64,000 nucleotides of DNA from an uncultured Clostridia bacterium (GCA_946567425.1 CAMNXF010000006.1:116762-180761); one strand, 5' to 3'. Shown: positions 1 through 9,206, counted from the first letter of the stretch. The notes: generated by a model not told the origin, from the sequence alone. A program made the numbers and translations.

Positions 1-2
1 AC

Positions 3-836
3 GATGTGCTTTCCAAGAACCCCGATCTCATTTTCATCGACTTCTCGGTAAACGACACCACCGAGCGCACCGAGATAAACAAGGAAACCTACGCGAGCCT
101 GTTGAGAAAGCTGTGGAACTATTCGACAAATCCCGCGATCGTTACTATCGCGATGACGCAGGATAACGGCACGAGCTTTATTGAATACCACGGTGAGGTC
201 GTAAAGAAGTTCGATATTCCGATGATATCCTACAAGGACGCGATCCTTGATATTATCGACAAGGGCTATATCAAGTGGACGGATATTTCGGACGACAACA
301 TCCACCCGAACGTTCCCGGACACGCGCTGCTTACTGATCTTATAACCAATTATCTCCAGTCTGTAATTGACGATCTGGACAATATATCGGGCGAGGAGAG
401 CGATTTTGCTTCGGTTACCGATATCGGAAACACCTATGTTGACGCAAAGCTGCTTATGAGCGGAAGCGTCGAGCCGACAAAACTCGGAGTATTTACGGCA
501 ACTACAACAAATTTCGGAAACTTTCAGAATCCATGGCTCGTGAGATCGACCGACGGGCAGTTCGGAGACGACGCGGGTATTGAGTTCGAGTTTGAAGGAA
601 CAAATGTTGGCATTCTTTACGGCAAACTCACCTCCAACAGCTGCCTTGCCGACGTTGCCATAGACGGCGAGGTGGTAAGCACAATTAACCCTGCGTTCCC
701 GGGCGGCTGGGGCAATTATGTCGAGTTCGAGCAGATTGCCACAGGGCTTTCCGAGGGCAAGCATACCATAACAATTACGCCGAAATCGCAGGACGGTCCC
801 GCAATGTTCTACCTTTCCGCTATCGCTGTCAGCTGA
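3..836 (+). CDS. SGNH/GDSL-family esterase, 5' end cut by the window
   Basis: The frame is open to the left edge, so the N-terminus with the GDS serine block lies outside the window. Numbering from the GTG at position 6, a block III-like NDT occurs at residues 16-18 and the block V catalytic dyad DxxHP (D97, H100) is clear, as in SGNH hydrolases and rhamnogalacturonan acetylesterases. Residues about 140-276 form a second Gly/Thr-rich, beta-rich domain that could be carbohydrate binding. Next to pectin genes, an acetyl- or other pectin-ester esterase is the natural inference, but the substrate is not shown by the sequence. The gene is followed by a strong terminator. Confidence 0.8.
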   Translation, partial: DVLSKNPDLIFIDFSVNDTTERTEINKETYASLLRKLWNYSTNPAIVTIAMTQDNGTSFIEYHGEVVKKFDIPMISYKDAILDIIDKGYIKWTDISDDNIHPNVPGHALLTDLITNYLQSVIDDLDNISGEESDFASVTDIGNTYVDAKLLMSGSVEPTKLGVFTATTTNFGNFQNPWLVRSTDGQFGDDAGIEFEFEGTNVGILYGKLTSNSCLADVAIDGEVVSTINPAFPGGWGNYVEFEQIATGLSEGKHTITITPKSQDGPAMFYLSAIAVS

Positions 837-904
837 TTTTTTTCAATAAACCACGCCGCTGCTAGTGTGATGTCTTAAACGGTCACTGCAGCCTGACAGA
901 AATT

Positions 905-934
905 CGCCCCCGAACTATCGGGGGCGTTTTTGTT
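905..934 (+). terminator. Intrinsic terminator after the SGNH esterase
   Basis: A perfect 9-bp stem (CGCCCCCGA / TCGGGGGCG) with a 4-nt loop is followed by TTTTTGTT. It ends the esterase transcript and separates it from the convergent SIR2-like gene. Confidence 0.85.
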
Positions 935-950
935 GGGATTGCTAGATGCC

Positions 951-1853
951 TCAGGCATTAGGAGGCGTTTTTGGGGTCTGCGGTTCGCGTATTATCCTTT
1001 TCTCCATATCGTTTATCGCGCGTTCGTAAAGCTCCGTCCAGTTGTTGTTCTCCACAGTCATGGGAACGACCTCGGCGTTCATAAGCCGCAGCAGATCGAG
1101 CTTTGCATTGTTGCTCGCGTCGGGCGGGTTAAGCTCATAAAAAACCGTGCTGCCCGTACCCGCCCGCTTTTTTCGGTTAAGCAGCCACCACATATCGCTC
1201 TCCGCGAACCCGAAACCGAACCCGAGTATATACACGTCTCCGAGAATAAACGCGTCCGTCCAGCTTAAAATTTTGAACGGCTTTACGGCAGAATAGCGTC
1301 GGTCATGTTCCAGCATTTTCCCGAGCAGCCGTCCGTAATAATAATGCCCCAGCACCATTGAATCGGGCTTCCGTGCTTCGCCGTGAATATGCCAGATCTT
1401 CCGCTCGCCGTCAAATTCCACGCGGTTATAGGTATGCAGCATAAGACTTGCCTCGCAGCGTCTTGCTGCGGAGGTGTGGCGCTGTATTCTTTTCAGCGCG
1501 TTTTCGTTGATCTTATCCTCGCCGAGCGCGGCGGTTTCCAGTTCGTAGCTGTAGTTTGTCGTCAATATGTGATCGAAGCGTATCGAAAGCAGCCGCCTTA
1601 ACAGCTCAAGCTGCTTTTCGGGCTTTTTAGTTCCGAGGTTGCCGAGGTCGTTCATTTTTCGCTCGAGAGCCTTGTCGACATTATCCTCCGTTACCAGAAC
1701 GGCCTTGAGAGTTTCCGGGCAATGAAATTTCCCAAGGTCGTATTTGTTGGCGCGGCAGTCGATAGAGTTCAGCAGCATATCCCAAGAATCGCTGTTGAAC
1801 GCTCTGTTTATGCCGTTCCCCAACAGAAGCACCTGCAGTTTGCTGTTTTTCAT
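951..1853 (-). CDS. SIR2-like domain protein (SIR2_2 type)
   Basis: Predicted protein of 300 residues when started at the ATG at 1853, which has an AAAGGGGTG ribosome binding site; a GTG 30 bp upstream is also in frame but lacks one. Sirtuin-like NAD-fold landmarks are visible: GNGIN at 12-16, TTNY at 98-101, HIHG at 155-158 and a Gly-rich GFGFGF stretch at 211-216. No zinc-binding Cys4 cluster is seen, so protein deacetylase activity is doubtful. Such SIR2_2 proteins are often NAD hydrolases or of unknown role, some in phage defence. It stands alone here between carbohydrate genes, with no partner, so its function remains open. Confidence 0.7.
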   Translation of the reverse strand: MKNSKLQVLLLGNGINRAFNSDSWDMLLNSIDCRANKYDLGKFHCPETLKAVLVTEDNVDKALERKMNDLGNLGTKKPEKQLELLRRLLSIRFDHILTTNYSYELETAALGEDKINENALKRIQRHTSAARRCEASLMLHTYNRVEFDGERKIWHIHGEARKPDSMVLGHYYYGRLLGKMLEHDRRYSAVKPFKILSWTDAFILGDVYILGFGFGFAESDMWWLLNRKKRAGTGSTVFYELNPPDASNNAKLDLLRLMNAEVVPMTVENNNWTELYERAINDMEKRIIREPQTPKTPPNA

Positions 1854-1956
1854 TTCACTCACCCCTTTGTTAGATATTACCACAACGCGGTGCTGTTGTC
1901 AAGCAAAGCGAAAATGACGGCGTTCGCCCAAAGGCATGGAAAAATGCCGAATGTTA

Positions 1957-2736
1957 TTATTCGCCGTCGGTTTTTTCATCGTCCGCCGTTTTTTTGTGCT
2001 GCATTTTCATTGCGTAATTTTTCGGGGAGCAGCCGAAATTCTTTTTGAACACCCGAGAAAAATACAGCGGCTCGGCAAACCCGCAGACATAGGCTATCTG
2101 AGAGATATTCTGCTCGTCGCCGCCCGTGGTGACAAGCAGCTTTTCCGCCATCTGCATTCGCAGACTTACAAGGTAGTTGTGCGGGGTCATGCCCATTTCG
2201 CTCTTGAACAGCTTTCTCAGATAGTCGTAGCTGAACGGGATAGTTTTCAAATAAGTGTCAAGCTCGTAGTCGCAGTCGGTGAAATTCTGCATAATGTTGC
2301 TCTTTATCGCGCCGATAACGTTGCGCAGCGGCTTTGTGCTCTGGAACGCGATAACGTAGTTCACGATGAGATTTCCAAACGCCGCGATAATAAGCTGCTT
2401 GTTGTTTATCTTACTGTTGAAGTAGTAGAACGCGTCGTTGAACGCGGTCAGAATGTGGTTGTCGCTGTCGTCGGAAATAACTATCGGCGTCTTGAACGGC
2501 AGAGTGGCGTCCGTGATGTTCATGTGAACGTTTGTGAAGCCCTGTTCGCTGTTGTTCGTGTGCGGGATCTCGGGCGGGATAATAACGATATCTCCCACGT
2601 TGTATTTCATTGAGGAATCGTTGAACACGAATTCCCCGCAACCGCCCGTACAGTAGATTAGCTCCCAGTTTTCGTGGGAGTGAAGATGCATTGAAAAGGT
2701 GATCAGATTTTTGCCAACGTATGTGATATTGTTCAT
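1957..2736 (-). CDS. AraC-family transcriptional regulator
   Basis: 259 residues. The N-terminal part (about 1-130) is a cupin-like sensing domain with HLHSHENWEL near residue 20 and a typical IIPPEIPH element. The C-terminal part (about 150-255) carries the two AraC helix-turn-helix units, with NISQIAYVCGFAEPLYFSRV forming the second one. The start at 2736 has an AGGAGAAAGG ribosome binding site. It is encoded downstream of the pectin methylesterase gene on the same strand and lies close to the divergent transporter operon, so it is the most likely local regulator responding to a pectin-derived sugar. That assignment is inference. Confidence 0.85.
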   Translation of the reverse strand: MNNITYVGKNLITFSMHLHSHENWELIYCTGGCGEFVFNDSSMKYNVGDIVIIPPEIPHTNNSEQGFTNVHMNITDATLPFKTPIVISDDSDNHILTAFNDAFYYFNSKINNKQLIIAAFGNLIVNYVIAFQSTKPLRNVIGAIKSNIMQNFTDCDYELDTYLKTIPFSYDYLRKLFKSEMGMTPHNYLVSLRMQMAEKLLVTTGGDEQNISQIAYVCGFAEPLYFSRVFKKNFGCSPKNYAMKMQHKKTADDEKTDGE

Positions 2737-2898
2737 AAATAACCGCCTTTCTCCTGTAAACTTGTTACATTCCCGGGATAGTAATATATCCTAATTATTA
2801 ACGGTGGAATTTGTTGCTTCTCAACAATTTTATTAAAAACCGGTTGAAAAATGAAATGTTATATGATATAATCCAAATTAGTGAAAAGGATTACATCG

Positions 2899-3810
2899 TC
2901 AGCGCCCGGCAAAAAAATTCAGCAGGGCGTCTTTTTTGGAAGATGAAAGCTCCGTGCTCCACGGCACTCTGCCGCTACGGTCCGAGCCGAACTCCGAAAA
3001 ACGCGCGGTCTTGTCGCGGTCGGTGTCGTTCCATTTGTCGAAGCCCTCCGACGCGATATGAGTGTCATAGGTGCAGTCGATAAAGGACGCTTTTCCATAA
3101 TCGCGCCACGGTCTGGCAAGAAATACCGAGCCGTCGGCGGTGCGCTCGTCGCGGGTGAAGCGGCAGCGGTCAAACACGAAGCCGATTTCCTGTTCCAAAG
3201 CGTGGGCGGGTGCGGCAACATAACCGTGACCTCTTACCTCGTACAGCGATCTTATCTCGCAGTTCTCGAACAGTGCGTCGGCGCAGCCAAAGATAAAGTC
3301 TACGGTGCCCGCTATATAGCAGCGGCGGAAGATCTGCCGCGTGTATCCCTCAGCGCGGAGCTCGTCCTTGAGAAAACCGTCGTACCTTGTTATAAGGTCG
3401 GGCGGCAGCGGACCGCAGAATATCGTGTCTTGAGTGGAGACGAAACGGCAGTCCTCGGCGGTGAAATCGTCCGCGTATACGGTAAGCGCGACCTCCTGCC
3501 CCTTATCCTCGGGTCTCAGCGAGTCGTTCTCGACCGTGAGATGCTTGAAGCTTACATGCGGCGCGGTAACGGCAGCGGTGTAGGTGCGGAAAGTATTGTA
3601 CTCCTTGCCGTCCTCGTGAATTTTGTTGGCGTAGTCGTCATAGACGATAACGGTTTTGTCGGCACCTGCTCCGACCAGTTCCAGATACGGCACTCCTATC
3701 TCAAGCTTGAGGCGGAAAACGCCCTCCGTTAAATTTATGCGGGTGTGCGGTTTCGCAGTGCGGATCATCTTTTCAAGTTCAGCGGAAGACGCGGCTGTTA
3801 TTTCTTTCAC
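2899..3810 (-). CDS. Pectin methylesterase (CE8), apparently cytoplasmic
   Basis: Pectinesterase family, removing methyl esters from galacturonan. All the family's active-site elements align: Q105, QDT at 127-129 (acid/base D128), GTVDFIFG at 168-175 (nucleophile D171) and ARPW at 232-235 (R233, W235). The protein has 303 residues and starts directly with MKEITAASS, without a signal peptide, so it probably acts on imported oligogalacturonides rather than on polymer. The start is a GTG at 3810 with an AAGGGGG site 10 nt upstream. It diverges from the transporter operon and precedes araC on the same strand. Confidence 0.93.
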   Translation of the reverse strand: MKEITAASSAELEKMIRTAKPHTRINLTEGVFRLKLEIGVPYLELVGAGADKTVIVYDDYANKIHEDGKEYNTFRTYTAAVTAPHVSFKHLTVENDSLRPEDKGQEVALTVYADDFTAEDCRFVSTQDTIFCGPLPPDLITRYDGFLKDELRAEGYTRQIFRRCYIAGTVDFIFGCADALFENCEIRSLYEVRGHGYVAAPAHALEQEIGFVFDRCRFTRDERTADGSVFLARPWRDYGKASFIDCTYDTHIASEGFDKWNDTDRDKTARFSEFGSDRSGRVPWSTELSSSKKDALLNFFAGR

Positions 3811-4152
3811 AATGTTAACCCCCTTTTATGACCGAAAAAGTAATGTTTTCCTCTGATTTTGATTATACTATGTTATGAGGTCTTTTTTCAATAAGTATTA
3901 ACAAAATTTGTTGAAATCAGACAAATAACGCGTTGTTTTTTGTAAAATATTGTCAAATATTGTTGAAACAAAGAACAAATCAGAAATTCAAAAAAATGAC
4001 GAATGTCCGAAATGTGCATAAATAGTCTTGTATTTTCATTGTACTTTTTGGTTTATTTAGGTTAAAATAGTTTGTAGATAACAGACAAAAAGTTGTAACT
4101 TTCAGGAATATTGTTTGTTATTTTGTCGCAAGCGGAAGGAAGCGTGTAACGG
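3811..4152. promoter_or_regulatory. Divergent AT-rich control region of the pectin locus
   Basis: A 342-bp gap between the divergent pectin methylesterase and the transporter operon. No open frame is supported. The DNA is much more AT-rich than its neighbours and contains repeated TTGTTgAAA/TTTGTTGAAA-like words around 3903-3966, possible binding sites for the AraC protein. A candidate sigma-A promoter lies within it. Confidence 0.6.
4039..4068 (+). promoter_or_regulatory. Candidate sigma-A promoter of the pectin transporter operon
   Basis: TTGTAC, an 18-bp spacer and TAAAAT, about 85 bp upstream of the first gene of the plus-strand operon. The match is moderate, as expected for an activator-dependent promoter. 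Confidence 0.45.
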
Positions 4153-4773
4153 ATGAATAAAATATCCTTCGGGCAATACAGGGCGATCGACCTCGGAATA
4201 ATGGCGGTTATACTGTTTGCCGTGGAAACGCTTATCGCAAAGGCGGCGGGAACGTGGTTTCAGGGTCAGATGTATATGCTGTCACCCACGATAGCGATAG
4301 TGTGCATAGTTATGATGCGTTGGGGCGGATTTGCCGCGATACACGCACTTGTCGGCGGGTTGGCGTACTGTATAGCGTTGGGAGCGTCCGGGCAGCAGTT
4401 CGCGATATATTGTGTCGGAAATCTGTTCGCGCTCGTTTCGCTACTGCTTATAAAGAAGTTCGGCAAGCAGAAGATCAAGGACGGCGTTTTGCTTTCGATA
4501 GTGTTCACGGCGGTCGCGTTCGCGGCGGTGCAAATCGGAAGATGGTTGGTCAGTCTGATATTCGGAGGAACGCCTGACGCGCTGCTTCGCTTTATAACGA
4601 CAGATTCGCTCACACTCGCTTTTTCGGTGCTTGTGGTGCTGATATCGCGCAGAGTGGACGGTTTATTTGAGGATCAGAAATCGTACCTCATACGGACGGC
4701 TGAGGAAAGACGGCGCGCGGAACTCGCAAAACTTACCGACGAGCCGAACAGCGATCCCGATAATTACGAATAA
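4153..4773 (+). CDS. Small integral membrane protein, ECF S-component-like
   Basis: 206 residues with about five or six hydrophobic segments between residues 10 and 175, followed by a charged cytoplasmic tail (RTAEERRRAELAKL). The arrangement resembles the substrate-binding S components of ECF vitamin transporters, but I see no diagnostic motif. It is the first gene of the pectin transporter operon, 52 bp before the permease. It may be an accessory subunit or an unrelated membrane protein; the function is unassigned. Confidence 0.6.
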   Translation: MNKISFGQYRAIDLGIMAVILFAVETLIAKAAGTWFQGQMYMLSPTIAIVCIVMMRWGGFAAIHALVGGLAYCIALGASGQQFAIYCVGNLFALVSLLLIKKFGKQKIKDGVLLSIVFTAVAFAAVQIGRWLVSLIFGGTPDALLRFITTDSLTLAFSVLVVLISRRVDGLFEDQKSYLIRTAEERRRAELAKLTDEPNSDPDNYE

Positions 4774-4825
4774 GAAAACTTTATAATATAGCTCGAAAAT
4801 ATCTTAAATTAGGAGGTTTTCAAAG

Positions 4826-5884
4826 ATGCAAATGAGCGTATCCGATTATTTGATTTTCGATGAGGAAAGCGGCACTTATATCGAAAATCCGGAACAGGCG
4901 GTTCGCGATGATGTTGAAAAACATTATTGGCTGCACGTTCTGAAAACGGTACTCAAGGATTGGCGTCTGTACCTGATGCTCATTCCGATGCTGCTGGTGT
5001 TCCTGTTCTGGCGCTACTTCCCGATGTATGAGCTGCTCGGGTGCTTCAAGGTAACGGATGACACACTGCCCGTAGCAGATCAGCTGTTTTCCGGATTTTC
5101 CTACTTCAAGAGGCTGCTCGTCGGAGGGGATACATTGTCGACCGAGTTCTGGAGGGCGTTCAGAAACACGTTTCTGCTGAGCTTCTACGGATTGTGCTTC
5201 GGTTTCCCGATGCCGATCATCATCGCGCTGTTCTTCAACGAAATCCGTTCGAACATCATGCGCAGCTTTTACCAGGTAGTTACATATCTTCCCAAGTTTA
5301 TGTCGACGGTCGTTATGACGTCGCTGGTAATGATGCTTGTAAAGCAGGGTTCGCTTACCTCCGGCAGCGGTATTCTTTCGCAGCTTATGGAGAATATCGG
5401 CTGGATCGACCACGAAACGGCATTCACGGTAGGACTTCTGAATAACCCGAGCTTCTTCCGAGCCATCTATCAGATAAGCGGTATCTGGGAGACGGCGGGT
5501 TATGACAGTATCGTATTCTTCGCAGCGATCATTGCGATCTCCCCGACGAGCTACGAGGCGGCGCAGATCGACGGTGCGGGCAAGATGGCCCAGATGAAAT
5601 ACGTGGTGCTGCCCAGTATTCTGTCCACGATAGTAATTATGCTTATCACGAGAATAGGTTCGTTGCTCAATATAGGCTACGAGAAGGTTCTCCTTTTGTA
5701 TAACCCCAACACCTACGTTACCGCGGATGTTGTTTCGACGTTCTCGCAAAGATACGGTATTGCGGGCACGGGTATGAAAGGTCTGGCATCCGCTGCCGAA
5801 ATGATGAACAACGTTATCGGAATGCTGTTGGTTATCGGCGCTAACACGATCTCCCGCAAGGCGTCCGATGTATCACTCTATTAA
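4826..5884 (+). CDS. ABC sugar importer permease, LplB-type
   Basis: 352 residues, six predicted membrane spans, preceded by a perfect AGGAGG site. The EAA loop that docks on the ATPase is visible near residues 244-260 (YEAAQIDGAGKMAQ). The N-terminal about 45 residues are an unusually long cytoplasmic extension. Proteins of this LplB/YtcP-paired class import uronic-acid-containing oligosaccharides such as oligogalacturonides or rhamnogalacturonan fragments. The second permease follows after 11 bp. Confidence 0.88.
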   Translation: MQMSVSDYLIFDEESGTYIENPEQAVRDDVEKHYWLHVLKTVLKDWRLYLMLIPMLLVFLFWRYFPMYELLGCFKVTDDTLPVADQLFSGFSYFKRLLVGGDTLSTEFWRAFRNTFLLSFYGLCFGFPMPIIIALFFNEIRSNIMRSFYQVVTYLPKFMSTVVMTSLVMMLVKQGSLTSGSGILSQLMENIGWIDHETAFTVGLLNNPSFFRAIYQISGIWETAGYDSIVFFAAIIAISPTSYEAAQIDGAGKMAQMKYVVLPSILSTIVIMLITRIGSLLNIGYEKVLLLYNPNTYVTADVVSTFSQRYGIAGTGMKGLASAAEMMNNVIGMLLVIGANTISRKASDVSLY

Positions 5885-5895
5885 AGAGGTATGCT

Positions 5896-6786
5896 ATGAA
5901 AAGACGACTTGAAATTTCAGAGCTTATATTCAAAATTATAAGCTATACTCTGCTTACGATATTCGCGCTGGCATGTCTGTATCCTTTTTTGTACACGATA
6001 TCCGCGTCGATAAGCGGCAGACATGCGGTTGATTACAGCGAAATTGTTTTGTTCCCGAAGGACATTCAGTTTGACGCGTTTGCGGCGATGTTCGGCAACA
6101 ATATGTTCTGGAACGCATATACAAACACACTGTTCCTTACACTCTACGGAACTATCTGGGAGCTCTTCCTCTCGGTTCTCGGCGCTTACGCGCTGTCTAA
6201 AAAGAGGTTGCTCTTCCGCAGAGGTTTCAACTTCTTCCTGGTATTCACCATGTGGTTCAGCGCGGGTCTTGTTCCCCAGTATCTGAACTACATAGCTACG
6301 AAGAAAGTTTTCAATTCCGTGGGAATTATGGACGATAAATGGCTGGTCGTTATTGCAATGGGTATGGCGGCGATGAACATCATTCTGCTGCGTAACTCGT
6401 TTGAGGGCGTGCCGAGTGAGATAGAAGAGGCTGCCATTGTCGATGGCGCAACGGAAATGCAGGTTCTCTGGAAAGTATACTTGCCGATGAGCAAGTCGAT
6501 AATTGCGACAGTAACGCTGTTTTTCGCGATATCACGCTGGAACGGATACTTCTGGGCGAGACAGATGATCACTAACGGCAACGAGCACCCGCTCATGGTA
6601 TTTATCCGTCTGCAGCTTGAGACTTATCAGGACCCCGATCAGATGACGGGCTGGGATTACCCCTACTCCTCGGACTCGATGATCTATTCGCTCATCATCT
6701 GTTCTATCATTCCCATTCTTGTTATTTATCCCTTTATCCAGAAATATTTCGCAAAGGGCGTAAATGTTGGCGGCGTAAAGGAATAA
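5896..6786 (+). CDS. ABC sugar importer permease, YtcP/LplC-type
   Basis: 296 residues, six predicted membrane spans, CUT1-family inner-membrane subunit. The EAA motif appears as IEEAAIVDGATEMQVLWKVY around residues 176-195. It pairs with the permease just upstream; the solute-binding lipoprotein is encoded next, and the ATPase subunit could be either of the two MsmX-like ATPases in the locus. Confidence 0.9.
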   Translation: MKRRLEISELIFKIISYTLLTIFALACLYPFLYTISASISGRHAVDYSEIVLFPKDIQFDAFAAMFGNNMFWNAYTNTLFLTLYGTIWELFLSVLGAYALSKKRLLFRRGFNFFLVFTMWFSAGLVPQYLNYIATKKVFNSVGIMDDKWLVVIAMGMAAMNIILLRNSFEGVPSEIEEAAIVDGATEMQVLWKVYLPMSKSIIATVTLFFAISRWNGYFWARQMITNGNEHPLMVFIRLQLETYQDPDQMTGWDYPYSSDSMIYSLIICSIIPILVIYPFIQKYFAKGVNVGGVKE

Positions 6787-6807
6787 ATCATTATTATTAC
6801 TTTGTTA

Positions 6808-6858
6808 ATCAGCCGCACTCCGCGGTTGATATATACAAGCAGGCGGCATTCCGCTTGC
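6808..6858 (+). promoter_or_regulatory. Two tandem hairpins upstream of the solute-binding lipoprotein gene
   Basis: ATCAGCCGC/GCGGTTGAT (9 bp with one G-U, loop ACTCC) at 6808-6830 and GCAGGCGG/CCGCTTGC (8 bp with one G-U, loop CATT) at 6839-6858. No T tract follows, so these are better read as mRNA processing or stability structures that let the binding protein be made in excess of the permeases. The role is inferred from position. Confidence 0.5.
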
Positions 6859-6883
6859 GACAATCCTAAAGGAGGAACAACAA

Positions 6884-7795
6884 ATGAAGAAATCAAAAAT
6901 TGCGGCGTCAGTGCTTGCGGTTTCCGTCGCAGTTTCAACACTGTTGACAGGTTGTACACAGGTTCCGAGTGATTCGGACAGCTCAGGCGGCAGCTCGAAC
7001 AATACCAGCTCGGGCGGCAACAGTTCTGCGGGCGGTGACAGCAGCACAGGCAGCAGCTCTACCGGCGAAAGCTCCGGCGGCGAAAGCTCCACGGACAACA
7101 AACCCGCTGTAGATCCCGCTGAAAGTCTTGCGTTTGCGTCCGGCACGGTTCTGAGAATGGCTACAGGTTATAACAACTCCAAGACCGGTCTGTTCTTTGA
7201 TCCCGACGTTGCTAAGGACGGCGTTACACTCGCGGACGGCAAGACCTACAACTCGGGCGACCTTAAGCCCACATGGGTAGCTGTTGAAGAGAAACTCGGA
7301 ATGAAGTTCGAGAACAAGTATCAGGGCAAGAGCGCAAGTGAAGAGTATGACTACTGGGATCCGCAGCTCGGTGAGGTCGATATGGTGAGCGGTACCGCTT
7401 CCAAGTTGACCGAGAACGGCGTTGCGGGCAAGCTCGTAAATATCGCAGAGTACCTCGACAAGATGCCCAACTTCAGCAAGTATCTTGATGAGAACCCCAT
7501 TGTTCGTCTCTCTATCACGGGTGACACGGCTGACGGTTCGATCTACTTCTCGCCGTACTTCGACGGTGTTGATGATATCGAGCGTATGCCTTTGATGAGA
7601 GTTGACTGGGTTCAGAAGCTGCTTGACGGCGAGGGCGAGTTCAAGGCAGAGGCGAGCGGCAACACTGCTACTCCCGAATATCAGCCTTATATGCCTACCG
7701 AAGGTTCTGTTGACGTTGACGTTGTAGAGAAAGACGGCAAGACCGTTAAGACGATCAAGAAAACTATGACAAGGGCAACAACATCATCAAGCTGA
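6884..7795 (+). CDS. ABC solute-binding lipoprotein, N-terminal part (frameshifted)
   Basis: Starts with a strong GGAGGAACAACA site. Residues 1-24 are a lipoprotein signal with lipobox LTGC (C24), followed by a Ser/Gly-rich linker to about residue 75 and the start of a binding-protein fold. The frame ends abruptly in a low-quality tail (TMTRATTSSS). The -1 frame from about 7762 continues naturally (NYDKGNNIIKL) into the next segment, so one base appears to be missing, most simply from the four-A run at 7760-7763. The restored protein would have about 745 residues. It is the extracellular receptor of the importer; either a real mutation or a sequencing error. Confidence 0.8.
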   Translation: MKKSKIAASVLAVSVAVSTLLTGCTQVPSDSDSSGGSSNNTSSGGNSSAGGDSSTGSSSTGESSGGESSTDNKPAVDPAESLAFASGTVLRMATGYNNSKTGLFFDPDVAKDGVTLADGKTYNSGDLKPTWVAVEEKLGMKFENKYQGKSASEEYDYWDPQLGEVDMVSGTASKLTENGVAGKLVNIAEYLDKMPNFSKYLDENPIVRLSITGDTADGSIYFSPYFDGVDDIERMPLMRVDWVQKLLDGEGEFKAEASGNTATPEYQPYMPTEGSVDVDVVEKDGKTVKTIKKTMTRATTSSS

Positions 7796-9123
7796 TGAAC
7801 GATAAGGGCTCTATGACAGGTGTTGAAGCGGTAAATATGCTCCGCAAGTACATCGACGATACCTATGAGGGTTACTACGGTACTACACGTTCCGACTTGT
7901 TCTGCGGTCAGAACGCTGCTTGGGACGCAGACGAACTTGTTGCTCTGCTCCGTTGCGTAGTTGCTAACGCACAGACGCTCAACGGCACAGACACTATTCA
8001 GGGTCTGTTCTCTCGTGAAGATAACAACAACCAGAGACGTGTTGATATGTTCCGTTTCGCGGGTACTCTGTTCGGCGTTCGCGGTCTCGAGTCCAGACAG
8101 GATTATCTGTATGTAGGCAACGACGGTGTGCTCCACGATGCTCGCCAGGAGGTTGATACTTACAAGGCAATTGAAAAGATGAATGCCCTTGTTAAGGAAG
8201 GTCTTATCTCCAAGTCCTTTATTGACAACTCTGAGGAAAAATCTGAGACAATGCTCGAGAACGACCTCGGCTTTATGCACTACGACTACAACCAGACCCA
8301 GACCCTCTACAATGAGACCAAGCTCCAGGAGGGCGAAAAGTACATGGCTGCTATGGTTCCCGTTGCTCGTTGGAACGACGGTACAGGTGAGCAGTTCATG
8401 AGATTTACCGAGTCTTGGCGTTCTGTTAAGACCGACGGTTGGGGAATATCCAAGGCAGGCGTCGGCGACGACGAGAATAAGCTCAATGCGGCTCTCAGAC
8501 TTATCGACTTCGCATACAGCGAGGAAGGTCAGATTCTTATGTCCTACGGTCCCGACGCGTTCATCAAGACCAACGCAGACGGTTCTTATGTTACATTCGA
8601 CTTCAACGGCAAGGCAATGCCTGTTATTGCAGATGAAACATACAAGGAGCTTTGGGATAAGGCGAATGGCAACTACACTAACTACGCGCGTCAGTACCTT
8701 GGTTCTACTCTGAGCTTTGCAAAGAGCCAGGCATTTGAGTATCAGTGCACACACGAAGTCGGCAAGGAGGGCGCAGGCTACATCTCCAACGCTATCGCTG
8801 CCGGCACTATCAAGCACCCGCTGCTTGCACTCGCAGAGAATCCATGGTACACCTCTGTTCCTACCGTTCTTCCGAACACAAAGGCTGAGAACGACCAGAT
8901 CGCTGGCTACACTGAGCTGTCCACAAAGGGCAGATTCAACCAGTCCAAGGACGGCAACGCAAATATGCTTGTTGATATGATCGTAAAGGGCTACTCCGAG
9001 GACGGCATGTCCAATGCCGAAGAGACCGTTAAGATGGTCTCTGAGACTTGGAACGGCAAACAGTACCTTAAGCTCAAGGAGCAGGCATGGCAGGATCTCG
9101 TTGATTACTTCAACAGCCTGTAA
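7795..9123 (+). CDS. ABC solute-binding lipoprotein, C-terminal part (frameshifted)
   Basis: 442 residues from an ATG that overlaps the upstream stop (TGATG). It has no ribosome binding site and no signal sequence, and it begins in the middle of a solute-binding domain, so it is the continuation of the upstream lipoprotein rather than a separate gene. The true coding continuity begins at about 7762. Features such as FAYSEEGQILMSYG near residue 238 are typical of large CUT1 receptors of the LplA/YtcQ class. A hairpin follows the gene. Confidence 0.8.
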   Translation: MNDKGSMTGVEAVNMLRKYIDDTYEGYYGTTRSDLFCGQNAAWDADELVALLRCVVANAQTLNGTDTIQGLFSREDNNNQRRVDMFRFAGTLFGVRGLESRQDYLYVGNDGVLHDARQEVDTYKAIEKMNALVKEGLISKSFIDNSEEKSETMLENDLGFMHYDYNQTQTLYNETKLQEGEKYMAAMVPVARWNDGTGEQFMRFTESWRSVKTDGWGISKAGVGDDENKLNAALRLIDFAYSEEGQILMSYGPDAFIKTNADGSYVTFDFNGKAMPVIADETYKELWDKANGNYTNYARQYLGSTLSFAKSQAFEYQCTHEVGKEGAGYISNAIAAGTIKHPLLALAENPWYTSVPTVLPNTKAENDQIAGYTELSTKGRFNQSKDGNANMLVDMIVKGYSEDGMSNAEETVKMVSETWNGKQYLKLKEQAWQDLVDYFNSL

Positions 9124-9206
9124 TTCAATCAAGCAAATACCCTATTCGTTAAATTTACGCGGTGCCGCGTAAAAACGGCATCGCTCTAATCCACATTATG
9201 TTCTTG

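Noticed and set aside
951..1853. Describing the SIR2-like gene as part of a defence island
   Set aside because: No helicase, TIR, Argonaute, restriction or toxin-antitoxin gene lies nearby; neighbours are carbohydrate genes.
7755..7770. Programmed -1 frameshifting in the solute-binding gene
   Set aside because: The local AAG AAA ACT does not form an X XXY YYZ slippery heptamer, and no downstream pseudoknot was evident. A missing base is simpler.
7687..9132. A long open frame (481 codons) on the minus strand opposite the solute-binding gene
   Set aside because: It is a codon-bias shadow. The plus-strand translation has clear receptor features, and the minus-strand product is Val/Leu/Cys-rich without domain or ribosome binding site.
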